NCBI GenBank assembly: GCA_017885385.1 | Contig: JAFNGF010000095.1 | Span: forward strand, 1 to 13,671 | Length of the DNA stretch: 13,671 nucleotides | Direction: 5' to 3' | Source of the DNA: Planctomycetota bacterium | GTDB lineage: Bacteria > Planctomycetota > Phycisphaerae > Sedimentisphaerales > Anaerobacaceae | Shown: piece by piece, positions 6,612 to 12,685 of the stretch | How the letters are laid out: each line of letters begins with the position of its first letter | Numbering within the stretch: the stretch's first letter is position 1 | Translations under genes and position numbers: made by a program | Notes under the pieces: generated by a model | The model's database searches: none | Seen by the model: only the letters and a program-made list of their open reading frames with translations | What the model was told of the DNA's origin: nothing

Positions 6612-7514
6612 CTAGCTCTGGCTCTTTTGGACCTGGCCGGTCATAGGCACAAAACGGACCGGCATGACATTTTTCTGGTGCAGATTGCCCTTGGAGTCCT
6701 TGGTTATCAGCACCAGATACTGAAACCCGAAGCGGCCTTCCACAGGTAGGATCATTCTGCCGCCCGGCTTTAATTGCTCGATCAGCGGCGGAGGCACGCG
6801 CCCGGCTGCAGCCGTGCCGATGATGGCGTCGAATGGGGCCTTTTCGGGCCAGCCAAGATAGCCGTCACAGGCCCTGACAAATACATTGCGGTAACCCAGC
6901 TCTTTCAGCTTTTTGGCTGCGGATTTTGCAAGCTCTTCGAGGATTTCGATTGTATAAACCTCCCGGGCGATTTCAGCGCAGACCGCCGCCTGGTAGCCTG
7001 AGCCGGTCCCGATCTCAAGGACCTTATCATTTGGATCGAGTTTCAAGGCCTCGGTCATAAATGCCACAATGTATGGCTGGCTTATGGTCTGGCCGAGTCC
7101 GATCGGCACAGGGTGGTCACCGTAGGCATACCGCTGCTCGGTTGGGGGAATAAACGCGTGCCGCGGCACGATCCGCATCGCCTTTAGCACATTGGGGTCA
7201 TTCACATCCCGTGCCTGGATTTGGTCGGCAACCATTCTGGCTCGCTCTTCGATGCGCTGGCTAAAAGCCGGATGTTTATGTTCCGGACGCGGCGGTTTCT
7301 TATCGTTTGGGTCCTTTTGCTCCTGCGCGGCTGGCTGGTGTGCATCAGCAGCCTTTTGGTTGGGCTGAGACTCTTTGCTCTCGATGGCAAAAATCGCGCC
7401 GGGCCTTGTCAGCAGCTTGACCGTAAAAATACCGGCAGATATCACAACCAGTATCAATAGCGAAAGAGGCAAGTACACCCACTTTTTTGCCGGCCCCAGA
7501 TTATTTGCAGCCAT
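6612..7514 (-). CDS. pcm: Membrane-anchored protein-L-isoaspartate O-methyltransferase
   Basis: A 300-residue protein. The C-terminal 220 residues are a full PCMT: the Val-Pro-Arg..Phe-(I/V)-Pro motif (116-123), the substrate-binding loop GLGQTISQPYIVA (139-151), SAM motif I VLEIGTGSGYQA (165-176), the acidic VYTIE segment (186-190), and GWPEKAPFDAII (221-232). The enzyme methylates isoaspartyl residues of aged proteins with S-adenosylmethionine and starts their repair. Typical bacterial Pcm has about 210 residues and is cytoplasmic. This one has an added N terminus: a single hydrophobic segment (13-33) after KK, then a Pro/Lys/Gln-rich linker (about 45-80). This suggests a signal-anchored enzyme facing the periplasm. 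The residue before the conserved Asp-Gly is Cys (216), where Gly is usual. A purine-rich AAAGGGGGTGG lies upstream. It appears to be a single-gene unit. Confidence 0.92.
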   Translation of the reverse strand: MAANNLGPAKKWVYLPLSLLILVVISAGIFTVKLLTRPGAIFAIESKESQPNQKAADAHQPAAQEQKDPNDKKPPRPEHKHPAFSQRIEERARMVADQIQARDVNDPNVLKAMRIVPRHAFIPPTEQRYAYGDHPVPIGLGQTISQPYIVAFMTEALKLDPNDKVLEIGTGSGYQAAVCAEIAREVYTIEILEELAKSAAKKLKELGYRNVFVRACDGYLGWPEKAPFDAIIGTAAAGRVPPPLIEQLKPGGRMILPVEGRFGFQYLVLITKDSKGNLHQKNVMPVRFVPMTGQVQKSQS

Positions 7515-7734
7515 CTATTGAACCACCCCCTTTCGTAACCGGTTATAGTTCCAGCAACAGGTTTTCCGGGCAGCTACCCGCTATATAATAACGCACGAGC
7601 CAACCAGAGCCAAACTGATTTTCCGGCGCCCGAATCCACGGAGACGGCAGATGAACCAAACCGGCGGGGCAAGAAACCCTAAGTATGAACCGGCGGTGAA
7701 ACCGGGAAATGAAACCTGCGGCAAACTGCAGGGA

Positions 7735-7786
7735 CCCCGCAATAAACCCGTCCTGAGCCGGGTCGAAGGATTGCGGGGCTAAATAT
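7735..7786 (+). repeat. Modular hairpin element, copy B
   Basis: CCCCGCAA (7735-7742) pairs with TTGCGGGG (7771-7778) around a 28-base interior that contains a further ACCCG / CGGGT hairpin and a TCCTGAGC...GAAGGA segment. The 3' arm runs into CTAAATAT, so the 16-mer TTGCGGGGCTAAATAT (7771-7786) is identical to copies A and C. The left arm CCCCGCAATAAACCCGTCC is also repeated exactly at 13620-13638. No second TTTAGCC box follows, so this is a half core. It sits in the 385-base gap between pcm and tRNA-Gly, which otherwise shows only the tRNA promoter. Confidence 0.75.
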
Positions 7787-7820
7787 CCGGCGTAAGGGCA
7801 AAATCTTGAAAAAAATGCCC

Positions 7821-7848
7821 TTGCATGGGCGATAATAGCCCGTATAAT
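7821..7848 (+). promoter_or_regulatory. Candidate promoter of tRNA-Gly
   Basis: TTGCAT (7821-7826), a 16-base spacer, and a perfect TATAAT (7843-7848). The expected start near 7855 leaves a leader of about 45 bases before the tRNA. A competing pair, TTGAAA (7806) with GATAAT (7831), has a less favourable 19-base spacing. Confidence 0.5.
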
Positions 7849-7899
7849 TATCTGACCGTATCGCGTTAACCGTGAAGGCAAAAGCGATATACGAGATTT

Positions 7900-7971
7900 G
7901 CGGGTGTAGCTCAGTGGTAGAGCGCCACCTTGCCAAGGTGGATGTCGTGAGTTCGAACCTCATCACCCGCT
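7900..7971 (+). tRNA. tRNA-Gly(GCC)
   Basis: A complete cloverleaf: acceptor GCGGGTG / CACCCGC with seven perfect pairs, D arm GCTC-AGTGGTA-GAGC, anticodon stem CCACC / GGTGG with loop TTGCCAA (anticodon GCC at 7932-7934), variable loop ATGTC, and T arm GTGAG-TTCGAAC-CTCAT. The discriminator base is T at 7971, as usual for bacterial tRNA-Gly. The CCA end is not encoded. It reads codons GGC and GGU. Confidence 0.97.
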
Positions 7972-8086
7972 CTATAGGTTGTTTCAAGGATGGGCACTGC
8001 AAACGCGTTCTTTGCGTTGGCAGAGCACATAGTATCGGCGAGGAACCGGCTAAGTGGTAGCGCGGCGATGGTCGCTGATATGCTGA

Positions 8087-8114
8087 GGTCCTGCATAATC
8101 GCTATGCGGGGACC
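8087..8114 (+). other. Strong hairpin in the leader between tRNA-Gly and tig
   Basis: GGTCC (8087-8091) pairs with GGACC (8110-8114), and GCATA (8093-8097) pairs with TATGC (8103-8107) around a 5-base loop, with one wobble pair and one bulged G between. There is no T run, so it is not an intrinsic terminator. It lies about 100 bases before the tig start and could be part of the tig leader. No known RNA family is recognised in the 240-base spacer. Confidence 0.35.
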
Positions 8115-8211
8115 GAAAACCACGTTTATCCGGCTAAGGGAAGGTGTAACCCTGATGCCCTTTTTCTTAATGTGTCGGCAGAACTAAAACAGAGCGTTCA
8201 GGAGCAGAGAA

Positions 8212-9726
8212 ATGGCCGAGGAAGAACAGGCGACAGTCCAGACGAATGACGAGCAAGCTGCGACGACCGAGGGCAAGCAAGAGTCCGCAGAGCCGAAGAA
8301 CATTGTTGCCGTTGAAGAGGCGGGCCCTTGTAAAAAAAAGGTCACCGTAGAAATACCAGAGCAAGCGATAAAAAACGCTACCGATAAGCAATATGACACT
8401 CTGCGCAAAGAGGCGTTGGTGCCGGGCTTTAGAAAAGGCCGAGCGCCGCGACGCCTTCTGGAAAAAAGATTCGGCAAAGAAACTGCAGAGCAAATCAAGC
8501 TCAAGCTGCTCATCCAGGCCAGCGACTCGGCTATAAAAGATAATAAGCTGGACGTGCTCGGCGAGCCTTCCATCGACCATGAAAAAATAGAGCTGCCGGA
8601 GACCGGGCCGCTGAAGTTCGACTTTGAGGTGGAGGTCAGGCCGGTAATCGCCCTGCCGCCGCTCGAAGGCATCCCCCTGACAAGAACAAAACTGGAAGTT
8701 ACGGATGAGCAAATCGACAGAGAATTCCAGCAACTGCGCAGGTTGTCGGGCGTATGGACGCCGCGCGAGACCGGATCCGTTCAGATCGACGACCAGATAA
8801 TAGCCGATGCGGTTCTAAAGGCTGCCGATGCCGAAAAGGAAGAGCAGCTTGATAATGTCGAGATATACGTGAGGCACAACGGCTTTATCGGAGCGGTGCC
8901 TGTTGAGAAGCTCGACGAGCTTCTCGTCGGCGCCAATGCGCAAGACGTCAAAGAGATTAGCGTTGAAGTGCCAAGAACATATTTCCGGGAGGAATATCGC
9001 GGCAAAAGGATCGATATCCGCCTTACCGTCAAAGATATTAAGTGGCTCAAACCTGCCGAGATAGACGAGAATTTCCTCAAAAGGCTTCATGTCGGCAATG
9101 AAGGTGAGCTGCGGGAGAATATCCGCGATAGATTACAGAGCCGATTGGAACAGCAATCACGGACAGATATGACCGAGCAAATCTACAAGTACCTGCTTGA
9201 CAACACCAGCTTCAACCTGCCCCTGGACATCGTAGCCGACCATTCGCATACCCTGTTGCAGAGACAGTACGGAAACTTGCTGATGCGAGGCCTGACGCGC
9301 GAACAGATTGAAGAGCACATGGATCGGCTGCGAGCAAGCAGTGAACAGCAAGCTCACAAGCAGCTACAAACGTTCTTTATTATGGATGAAGTTGCAAAAA
9401 AGCTCAGCATCGAAGTGAGCGAAGAAGAGATCAACGGCCACATTGCCCAATCGGCCATTCAACAGGGGCAGCGTCCCGAAAGGCTGAGAGAGCAAATGGC
9501 TCGTGAGGGCTTATTGGCTCAGTTTACGTTACAGGTGCGCGAAAGTAAGTGCATCGCCAAACTCTTAGAGTCGGCAAAGATAGCCGAGACAGAGCCGCAA
9601 GCCCAGCCGCAAGCCAAGACCGACAAGAAGCCTAAGCGAAAATCGGCTAAAGGAAAAGCTAAAGACAAAAAGAGCGAACCGGCTTCGGAGGAACCTAAAG
9701 AACAACGAACTGGCAGCAGTGAATAA
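8212..9726 (+). CDS. tig: Trigger factor (ribosome-associated chaperone)
   Basis: A 504-residue trigger factor, longer than the usual 430-450. Residues 1-30 are an added acidic, Gln/Glu-rich N terminus. The ribosome-binding domain (about 31-145) carries the L23-docking signature GFRKGRAP (72-79) and the usual VLGEP segment. The central FKBP-like PPIase domain (about 185-280) is poorly conserved, with the usual glycine-rich active-site pattern not evident, so prolyl isomerase activity may be lost. The C-terminal chaperone arms (about 280-455) contain LDIVADH and MDEVAKKLSIEVSEEEI. The last 45 residues are a Lys/Glu/Gln-rich tail. AGGAG seven bases upstream fixes the start. It heads the operon tig-clpP1-clpP2-lipoprotein, with clpP1 13 bases downstream; tig next to clpP is a classic bacterial arrangement linking nascent-chain folding to proteolysis. 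Confidence 0.95.
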   Translation: MAEEEQATVQTNDEQAATTEGKQESAEPKNIVAVEEAGPCKKKVTVEIPEQAIKNATDKQYDTLRKEALVPGFRKGRAPRRLLEKRFGKETAEQIKLKLLIQASDSAIKDNKLDVLGEPSIDHEKIELPETGPLKFDFEVEVRPVIALPPLEGIPLTRTKLEVTDEQIDREFQQLRRLSGVWTPRETGSVQIDDQIIADAVLKAADAEKEEQLDNVEIYVRHNGFIGAVPVEKLDELLVGANAQDVKEISVEVPRTYFREEYRGKRIDIRLTVKDIKWLKPAEIDENFLKRLHVGNEGELRENIRDRLQSRLEQQSRTDMTEQIYKYLLDNTSFNLPLDIVADHSHTLLQRQYGNLLMRGLTREQIEEHMDRLRASSEQQAHKQLQTFFIMDEVAKKLSIEVSEEEINGHIAQSAIQQGQRPERLREQMAREGLLAQFTLQVRESKCIAKLLESAKIAETEPQAQPQAKTDKKPKRKSAKGKAKDKKSEPASEEPKEQRTGSSE

Positions 9727-9739
9727 AGGAAGATACTTA

Positions 9740-10399
9740 ATGTCTATCGAACACTCGCCGAGAAACTCCGCTAGGAATTTCCACATGTACGACCAGTACG
9801 GCCCATATCAGCGTTATCGCCAGATGAGCCTCGATGATATGCTGCTGGAGAACCGGATAGTCTTTTTGATCGGGGAAATATCATACGCCAGGGCCGCTGA
9901 AGTAATTATGAAGATACTGTATCTGGATAATCTCAAGCGGGACACCGAGATCAGCTTATACATTAATTCGCCCGGCGGCAGCGTCGACGACACGATGGCG
10001 ATCTATGATACAATGTGCTTTGTCGGCTCTCCTGTTGCAACCTTTTGTATAGGCAGAGCCGAGTCGGGAGCCGCCCTGGTGCTGGCAGCAGGAACGAAGG
10101 GCAAGCGTTTCGCCCTTCCACATGCCAAGGTTATGCTGCATCAGCCGTGGGGCGGGGTCAGCGGCCAGGCGGCCGACATCAAAATACAGGCTGAAGAAAT
10201 CCTCAAAGCAAAAAAAATGATACACGAAATCCTGGCAAAGCACACCGGCCAGCCGGCAGACAAGATCGCCGCCGAGACCGAAAGAAATAGGTATATGACT
10301 GCGGAAGAGGCGTGCCGGTACGGCCTTATCGACGAGGTGCTGCACGAAGAAGATAAAGCCAAGAAAAAAGACGATAAAAAGGACAAACAGCAAAGCTAG
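9740..10399 (+). CDS. clpP: ClpP protease subunit, divergent paralogue (ClpP1)
   Basis: A 219-residue ClpP-family serine protease subunit. The ATG at 9740 is preferred because AAAGGAAGA lies eight bases upstream; an earlier GTG inside tig has no ribosome site. The fold motifs are present: INSPGGSVDDTMAIYDTM (75-92), the nucleophile region GRAESGAAL (Ser109; the usual sequence is GQAASMG), VMLHQP (His134) and AEEACRYGLIDEV. The third triad position, Asp171 in E. coli, is Asn183 here (TERNRYM). The N terminus (1-35) lacks the usual axial-loop sequence and is rich in Tyr and Arg (MYDQYGPYQRYRQ). The C terminus is a Lys/Asp tail. It likely forms a mixed tetradecamer with the next gene product, serving a ClpX- or ClpC-type ATPase that is not encoded here. 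Its stop codon touches heptad array 2. Confidence 0.92.
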   Translation: MSIEHSPRNSARNFHMYDQYGPYQRYRQMSLDDMLLENRIVFLIGEISYARAAEVIMKILYLDNLKRDTEISLYINSPGGSVDDTMAIYDTMCFVGSPVATFCIGRAESGAALVLAAGTKGKRFALPHAKVMLHQPWGGVSGQAADIKIQAEEILKAKKMIHEILAKHTGQPADKIAAETERNRYMTAEEACRYGLIDEVLHEEDKAKKKDDKKDKQQS

Positions 10400-10441
10400 T
10401 GCGTCGTGCGTCATACGCAATGCGCACTACGCAATACGAAC
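10400..10441. repeat. Heptad tandem array 2 between clpP1 and clpP2
   Basis: Six 7-mers start at the first base after the clpP1 TAG stop (10397-10399). The first two are TGCGTCG-like, and the later ones are TACGCAA- or TGCGCAC-like. The two halves are largely reverse complements (TGCGTCA against TACGCAA), so the transcript can form a hairpin between the two clpP genes, about 28 bases before the clpP2 start. The unit is unrelated in sequence to array 1 but has the same period and the same copy number. Confidence 0.8.
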
Positions 10442-10468
10442 GTCATGCGACCAACGAGGGCAGCCACA

Positions 10469-11116
10469 ATGATTGTAAATGAGACTTTGGTCCCGATAGT
10501 AATTGAAAAAAGCGGCCGAACCGAGCGCGCGTATGACATCTATTCCAGACTGCTGAAAGACAGGATAATTTTTCTCGGCGGCGTGCTGAACGACTCAACA
10601 GCAAATTTGATCATCGCCCAGATGCTGTTCTTGAGCAACGAGGACAATAAGACCGACATCCATTTCTACATTAACTCTCCCGGCGGCTCAATTACCGGCG
10701 GGCTGGCAGTCTATGATACGATGCAGTTCCTGCGATGCGACGTCGCAACCTATTGCGTAGGCCAGGCGGCAAGCATGGCCGCGGTCCTGCTGGCCGGAGG
10801 CAAATCCGCCAAACGATTCCTGCTGGCAAACAACAGAATCCTCCTGCACCAGCCCTTGATCACGGGCATATTGGAAGGTCCCGCTACCGACCTCGACATC
10901 GAGGCACAGGAAATACTTCGGCTGCGAACCCGACTTTACGAGATATTAGCTAAACACACCGCCCAAACCCCGGAGAAAATCGAAAAGGATTGCGACCGAA
11001 ACCTCTGGCTCGACGCGCAAGAGGCAATAGCCTACGGATTGGCCGACCGAATTCTGCAAAAGGCCCCTGAGATTGTCAGAGTCCAGACGCAACCCAGCCA
11101 AGAACCAGAAGATTGA
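10469..11116 (+). CDS. clpP: ClpP protease subunit, canonical type (ClpP2)
   Basis: A 215-residue ClpP. The start at ATG 10469 is supported by GAGGG eight bases upstream and by the family N terminus VPIVIEKSGRTERAYDIYSR (8-27), which forms the axial loops and entry pore; an upstream in-frame ATG (10406) would only translate heptad array 2. Catalytic features are INSPGGSITGGLAVYDTMQF (68-87), GQAASMAAVLL with nucleophile Ser102, and LLHQP with His127. The third triad position is Asn178 (DCDRNLWL), where E. coli has Asp171. The handle after HQP is two residues longer than in E. coli (LITGILEGPATDL). Two unlike ClpP genes in tandem suggest a heteromeric ClpP1P2 core. The lipoprotein gene begins seven bases after its stop. 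Confidence 0.95.
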   Translation: MIVNETLVPIVIEKSGRTERAYDIYSRLLKDRIIFLGGVLNDSTANLIIAQMLFLSNEDNKTDIHFYINSPGGSITGGLAVYDTMQFLRCDVATYCVGQAASMAAVLLAGGKSAKRFLLANNRILLHQPLITGILEGPATDLDIEAQEILRLRTRLYEILAKHTAQTPEKIEKDCDRNLWLDAQEAIAYGLADRILQKAPEIVRVQTQPSQEPED

Positions 11117-11123
11117 AAGGGGC

Positions 11124-11795
11124 ATGCAAGTGAGAGGACAAAGAACAGAGGGCAGAGAACGGACGACAGAAAACAGAGGACAGACTCCCGGCTTCTGTCT
11201 TCTGACTTCTGTCTTCTGTCTTCTGGTGTTGGCGGCAGGCTGTAAAAACGCAGATACCGGCACGCCTGGTTTGACTATCCAGGTGGAGCGGTTAAGCCGG
11301 GAAAAAACACGCCTGCAGAGTCAGCTCGAACAGTCCAAAACCGAAAACGAACGATTGAAAAAGCAGATGGAGACCCTGGCAGCACTACCGAAGGATCAGC
11401 GTGAGCTCTGGTCCATCCAGCGAATCGAGATCGGCAGATTGAGCGACCTTCACGATAAGAACAAAGACGGCCAAAAAGAAAAGTTGGTCGTCTATGTCCA
11501 GCCGATTGACCAGGATGGCGACACAGTAAAATCGCCCGGCGAGGTCCAGGTACAGCTTTGGGACTTGAACAAAAAAGGTGGCCAGGCCCTGCTTGCCGAA
11601 TGGCACGTTGGGCCGGACCAGCTAAAAAAACTCTGGCTTACCGCGTTACTGGCCGGCAACTACAAGCTGACGTTCGACGTCGCCGACAAGGTCGAGCTAT
11701 TCAAATCCGCCCCGGGCGGATTGACGGTCAAGGTCGCCTTCACCGATTATCTGACCGGCAAGACATTCCAGGAGCAAAAGGTGATCAAGCCCTGA
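11124..11795 (+). CDS. Lipoprotein with coiled coil, signal peptide encoded by heptad repeats
   Basis: A 223-residue protein from ATG 11124 (AAAGGGG immediately upstream; a GTG at 11130 in the same frame is an alternative). Residues 1-40 form a lipoprotein signal: an Arg/Glu-rich n-region, then FCLLTSVFCLLVLAAGC with lipobox LAAGC and acylated Cys40. The +2 residue is Lys, so outer-membrane sorting is expected if the cell has a Lol-type system. Residues about 51-87 form a heptad coiled coil (QVERLSREKTRLQSQLEQSK onward). A beta-rich C-terminal region (about 105-223) has no family I recognise. A fragment resembling a loose EF-like loop (DKNKDGQKEK) is probably incidental. It is cotranscribed with tig-clpP1-clpP2, but a periplasmic lipoprotein has no obvious link to cytoplasmic proteolysis. 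The whole n- and h-region is made of translated repeat DNA. Confidence 0.82.
   Translation: MQVRGQRTEGRERTTENRGQTPGFCLLTSVFCLLVLAAGCKNADTGTPGLTIQVERLSREKTRLQSQLEQSKTENERLKKQMETLAALPKDQRELWSIQRIEIGRLSDLHDKNKDGQKEKLVVYVQPIDQDGDTVKSPGEVQVQLWDLNKKGGQALLAEWHVGPDQLKKLWLTALLAGNYKLTFDVADKVELFKSAPGGLTVKVAFTDYLTGKTFQEQKVIKP
11133..11226. repeat. Heptad tandem array 3, purine arm plus complementary pyrimidine arm
   Basis: Seven purine-rich 7-mers of consensus AGAGRAC (11133-11181) are followed by a ten-base spacer and five pyrimidine-rich 7-mers CTTCTGT/A/G (11192-11226). The two arms are approximate reverse complements, so the array can form a long imperfect hairpin. It lies wholly inside the lipoprotein reading frame with no stop codon. 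Because 7 is not a multiple of 3, three repeats make one seven-codon block. Confidence 0.85.
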
Positions 11796-11796
11796 G

Positions 11797-11844
11797 TTGC
11801 GGGGCTAAATATGTCGTTTAGCCGTCGCCGGCACGGCGACGGCT
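11797..11844 (+). repeat. Modular hairpin element, copy C
   Basis: TTGCGGGGCTAAATAT (11797-11812) is identical to copies A and B and begins one base after the lipoprotein TGA stop. Here the core is short: GGCTAAA, seven bases, then TTTAGCC. It leads directly into a perfect 10-bp hairpin AGCCGTCGCC-GGCAC-GGCGACGGCT (11820-11844). No T run follows. The position makes it the 3' end structure of the tig-clpP operon, whatever its origin. Confidence 0.75.
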
Positions 11845-11945
11845 GCAATCTTGTTGGCGGCTTCACCGCAGGTTTCGCAAATCTCGGGGCGAAGGACCCC
11901 GTCATTGAAAAAGGTCGAAAATTCCGAACGAATGAAGATATAGCG

Positions 11946-12008
11946 ATGAACAAAAACCTGATTATACCGCAGGACAAAATCGCGGACTTTTGTCGACGGC
12001 ATGTGTAA
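11946..12008 (+). pseudogene. N-terminal remnant of a MNT-type nucleotidyltransferase
   Basis: Twenty codons from ATG 11946, then TAA, reading IIPQDKIADFCRRH near the end. This closely resembles the N terminus of small minimal nucleotidyltransferases (usually 'IP.EKLAEFCRRHHIR', followed by FGS..R), the antitoxin partners of HEPN toxins. The catalytic GS...D.D part is absent and is not found in the other frames downstream. No good ribosome site is present. It is best read as the stub of a deleted gene. A distinct, fuller MNT gene lies 830 bases downstream. The match rests on about 14 residues, so chance is not excluded. Confidence 0.45.
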
Positions 12009-12030
12009 ACGGGCGGACGGAGTTTTCTCC

Positions 12031-12059
12031 TTGAAAAATTAAGTGTAGGAGGTTAAAAA
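12031..12059 (+). promoter_or_regulatory. Possible promoter of the SnoaL-like lipoprotein gene
   Basis: TTGAAA (12031-12036), a 17-base spacer, then TAAAAA (12054-12059), a weak -10. The AT-rich region 12031-12119 contrasts with its surroundings. An AGGAGG at 12048 has no start codon after it; the working AGGAGG is at 12108-12113. Confidence 0.3.
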
Positions 12060-12119
12060 TAAAACATTATTCAAGAATGTTTCTTTGTAGTGTAGGTTAT
12101 TTGATTAGGAGGCAAAGAA

Positions 12120-12656
12120 ATGAAACGTGTTTACAAGGTACTATCAATCTGTCTGACTCTACTGGGGCTTGTTTCTTCCGGCTGCATGATCACTGTAAAC
12201 AGCGATTCTTGCTCGATGACTCAGTTGGAAAAAAACAAGGCCATTGCCCGCCGTGATTTTGAGCAGGTCTGGAACAAAGGGAACCTGGACACAGTAGACG
12301 AGATTTGCGCCGCCGACGGTGTCGGCCACATGCCCGGCAGTCCGGACATTCACAGCCTCGAGGGCTACAAACAGTACGTCACAATGTACCGCAACGCCTT
12401 CCCCGACATCCATTTTACCATTGAGGATGAAATTGCCCAAGGGGACAAGGTAGTAATCCGCTGGACATCTAGAGGCACACACCAAGGGGAGCTTATGGGC
12501 ATATCTCCTACAGGTAAGCAGTGTACGGTAACGGGGATCACCATCAACCGCTTCTCTGGCGGCAAGATCCAGGAATCCTGGAATAACTGGGACGCTCTGG
12601 GTATGCTGCAACAGTTGGGCGTTGTCCCTCCAATAGGTGAAGGCGGAAAAAAGTAA
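12120..12656 (+). CDS. SnoaL-like (ester cyclase family) lipoprotein
   Basis: A 178-residue protein with a lipoprotein signal (KR n-region, hydrophobic core, LVSSGC lipobox, Cys22). The rest matches the SnoaL-like polyketide-cyclase/ester-cyclase fold: ARRDFEQVWNKGNLDTVDEI (43-62), GHMPG (69-73), EGYKQYVTMYRNAFPDIHFT (81-100), DKVVIRWTSRGTHQGELMGI (109-128) and a final segment beginning KIQESWNNWDALGMLQQLG (149-167). The family has a cone-shaped fold with a hydrophobic pocket; most bacterial members have no defined substrate. Anchoring in the envelope is unusual but seen. The start is set by AGGAGG six bases upstream. It has its own likely promoter and stands apart from the operon to its left and the toxin pair to its right. 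Confidence 0.85.
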   Translation: MKRVYKVLSICLTLLGLVSSGCMITVNSDSCSMTQLEKNKAIARRDFEQVWNKGNLDTVDEICAADGVGHMPGSPDIHSLEGYKQYVTMYRNAFPDIHFTIEDEIAQGDKVVIRWTSRGTHQGELMGISPTGKQCTVTGITINRFSGGKIQESWNNWDALGMLQQLGVVPPIGEGGKK

Positions 12657-12685
12657 GGGCTGTTTTTAGCCGGTAGTGCGGCTCT

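Noticed and set aside
8048..8064. D-arm-like GGCTAAGTGGTAGCGCG after tRNA-Gly, considered as a second tRNA
   Set aside because: No matching acceptor stem or T loop (no TTCGAA-type sequence) within the required distance.
9719..9740. Upstream GTG start for ClpP1 inside tig
   Set aside because: No ribosome site precedes it, whereas AAAGGAAGA is well placed for the ATG at 9740.
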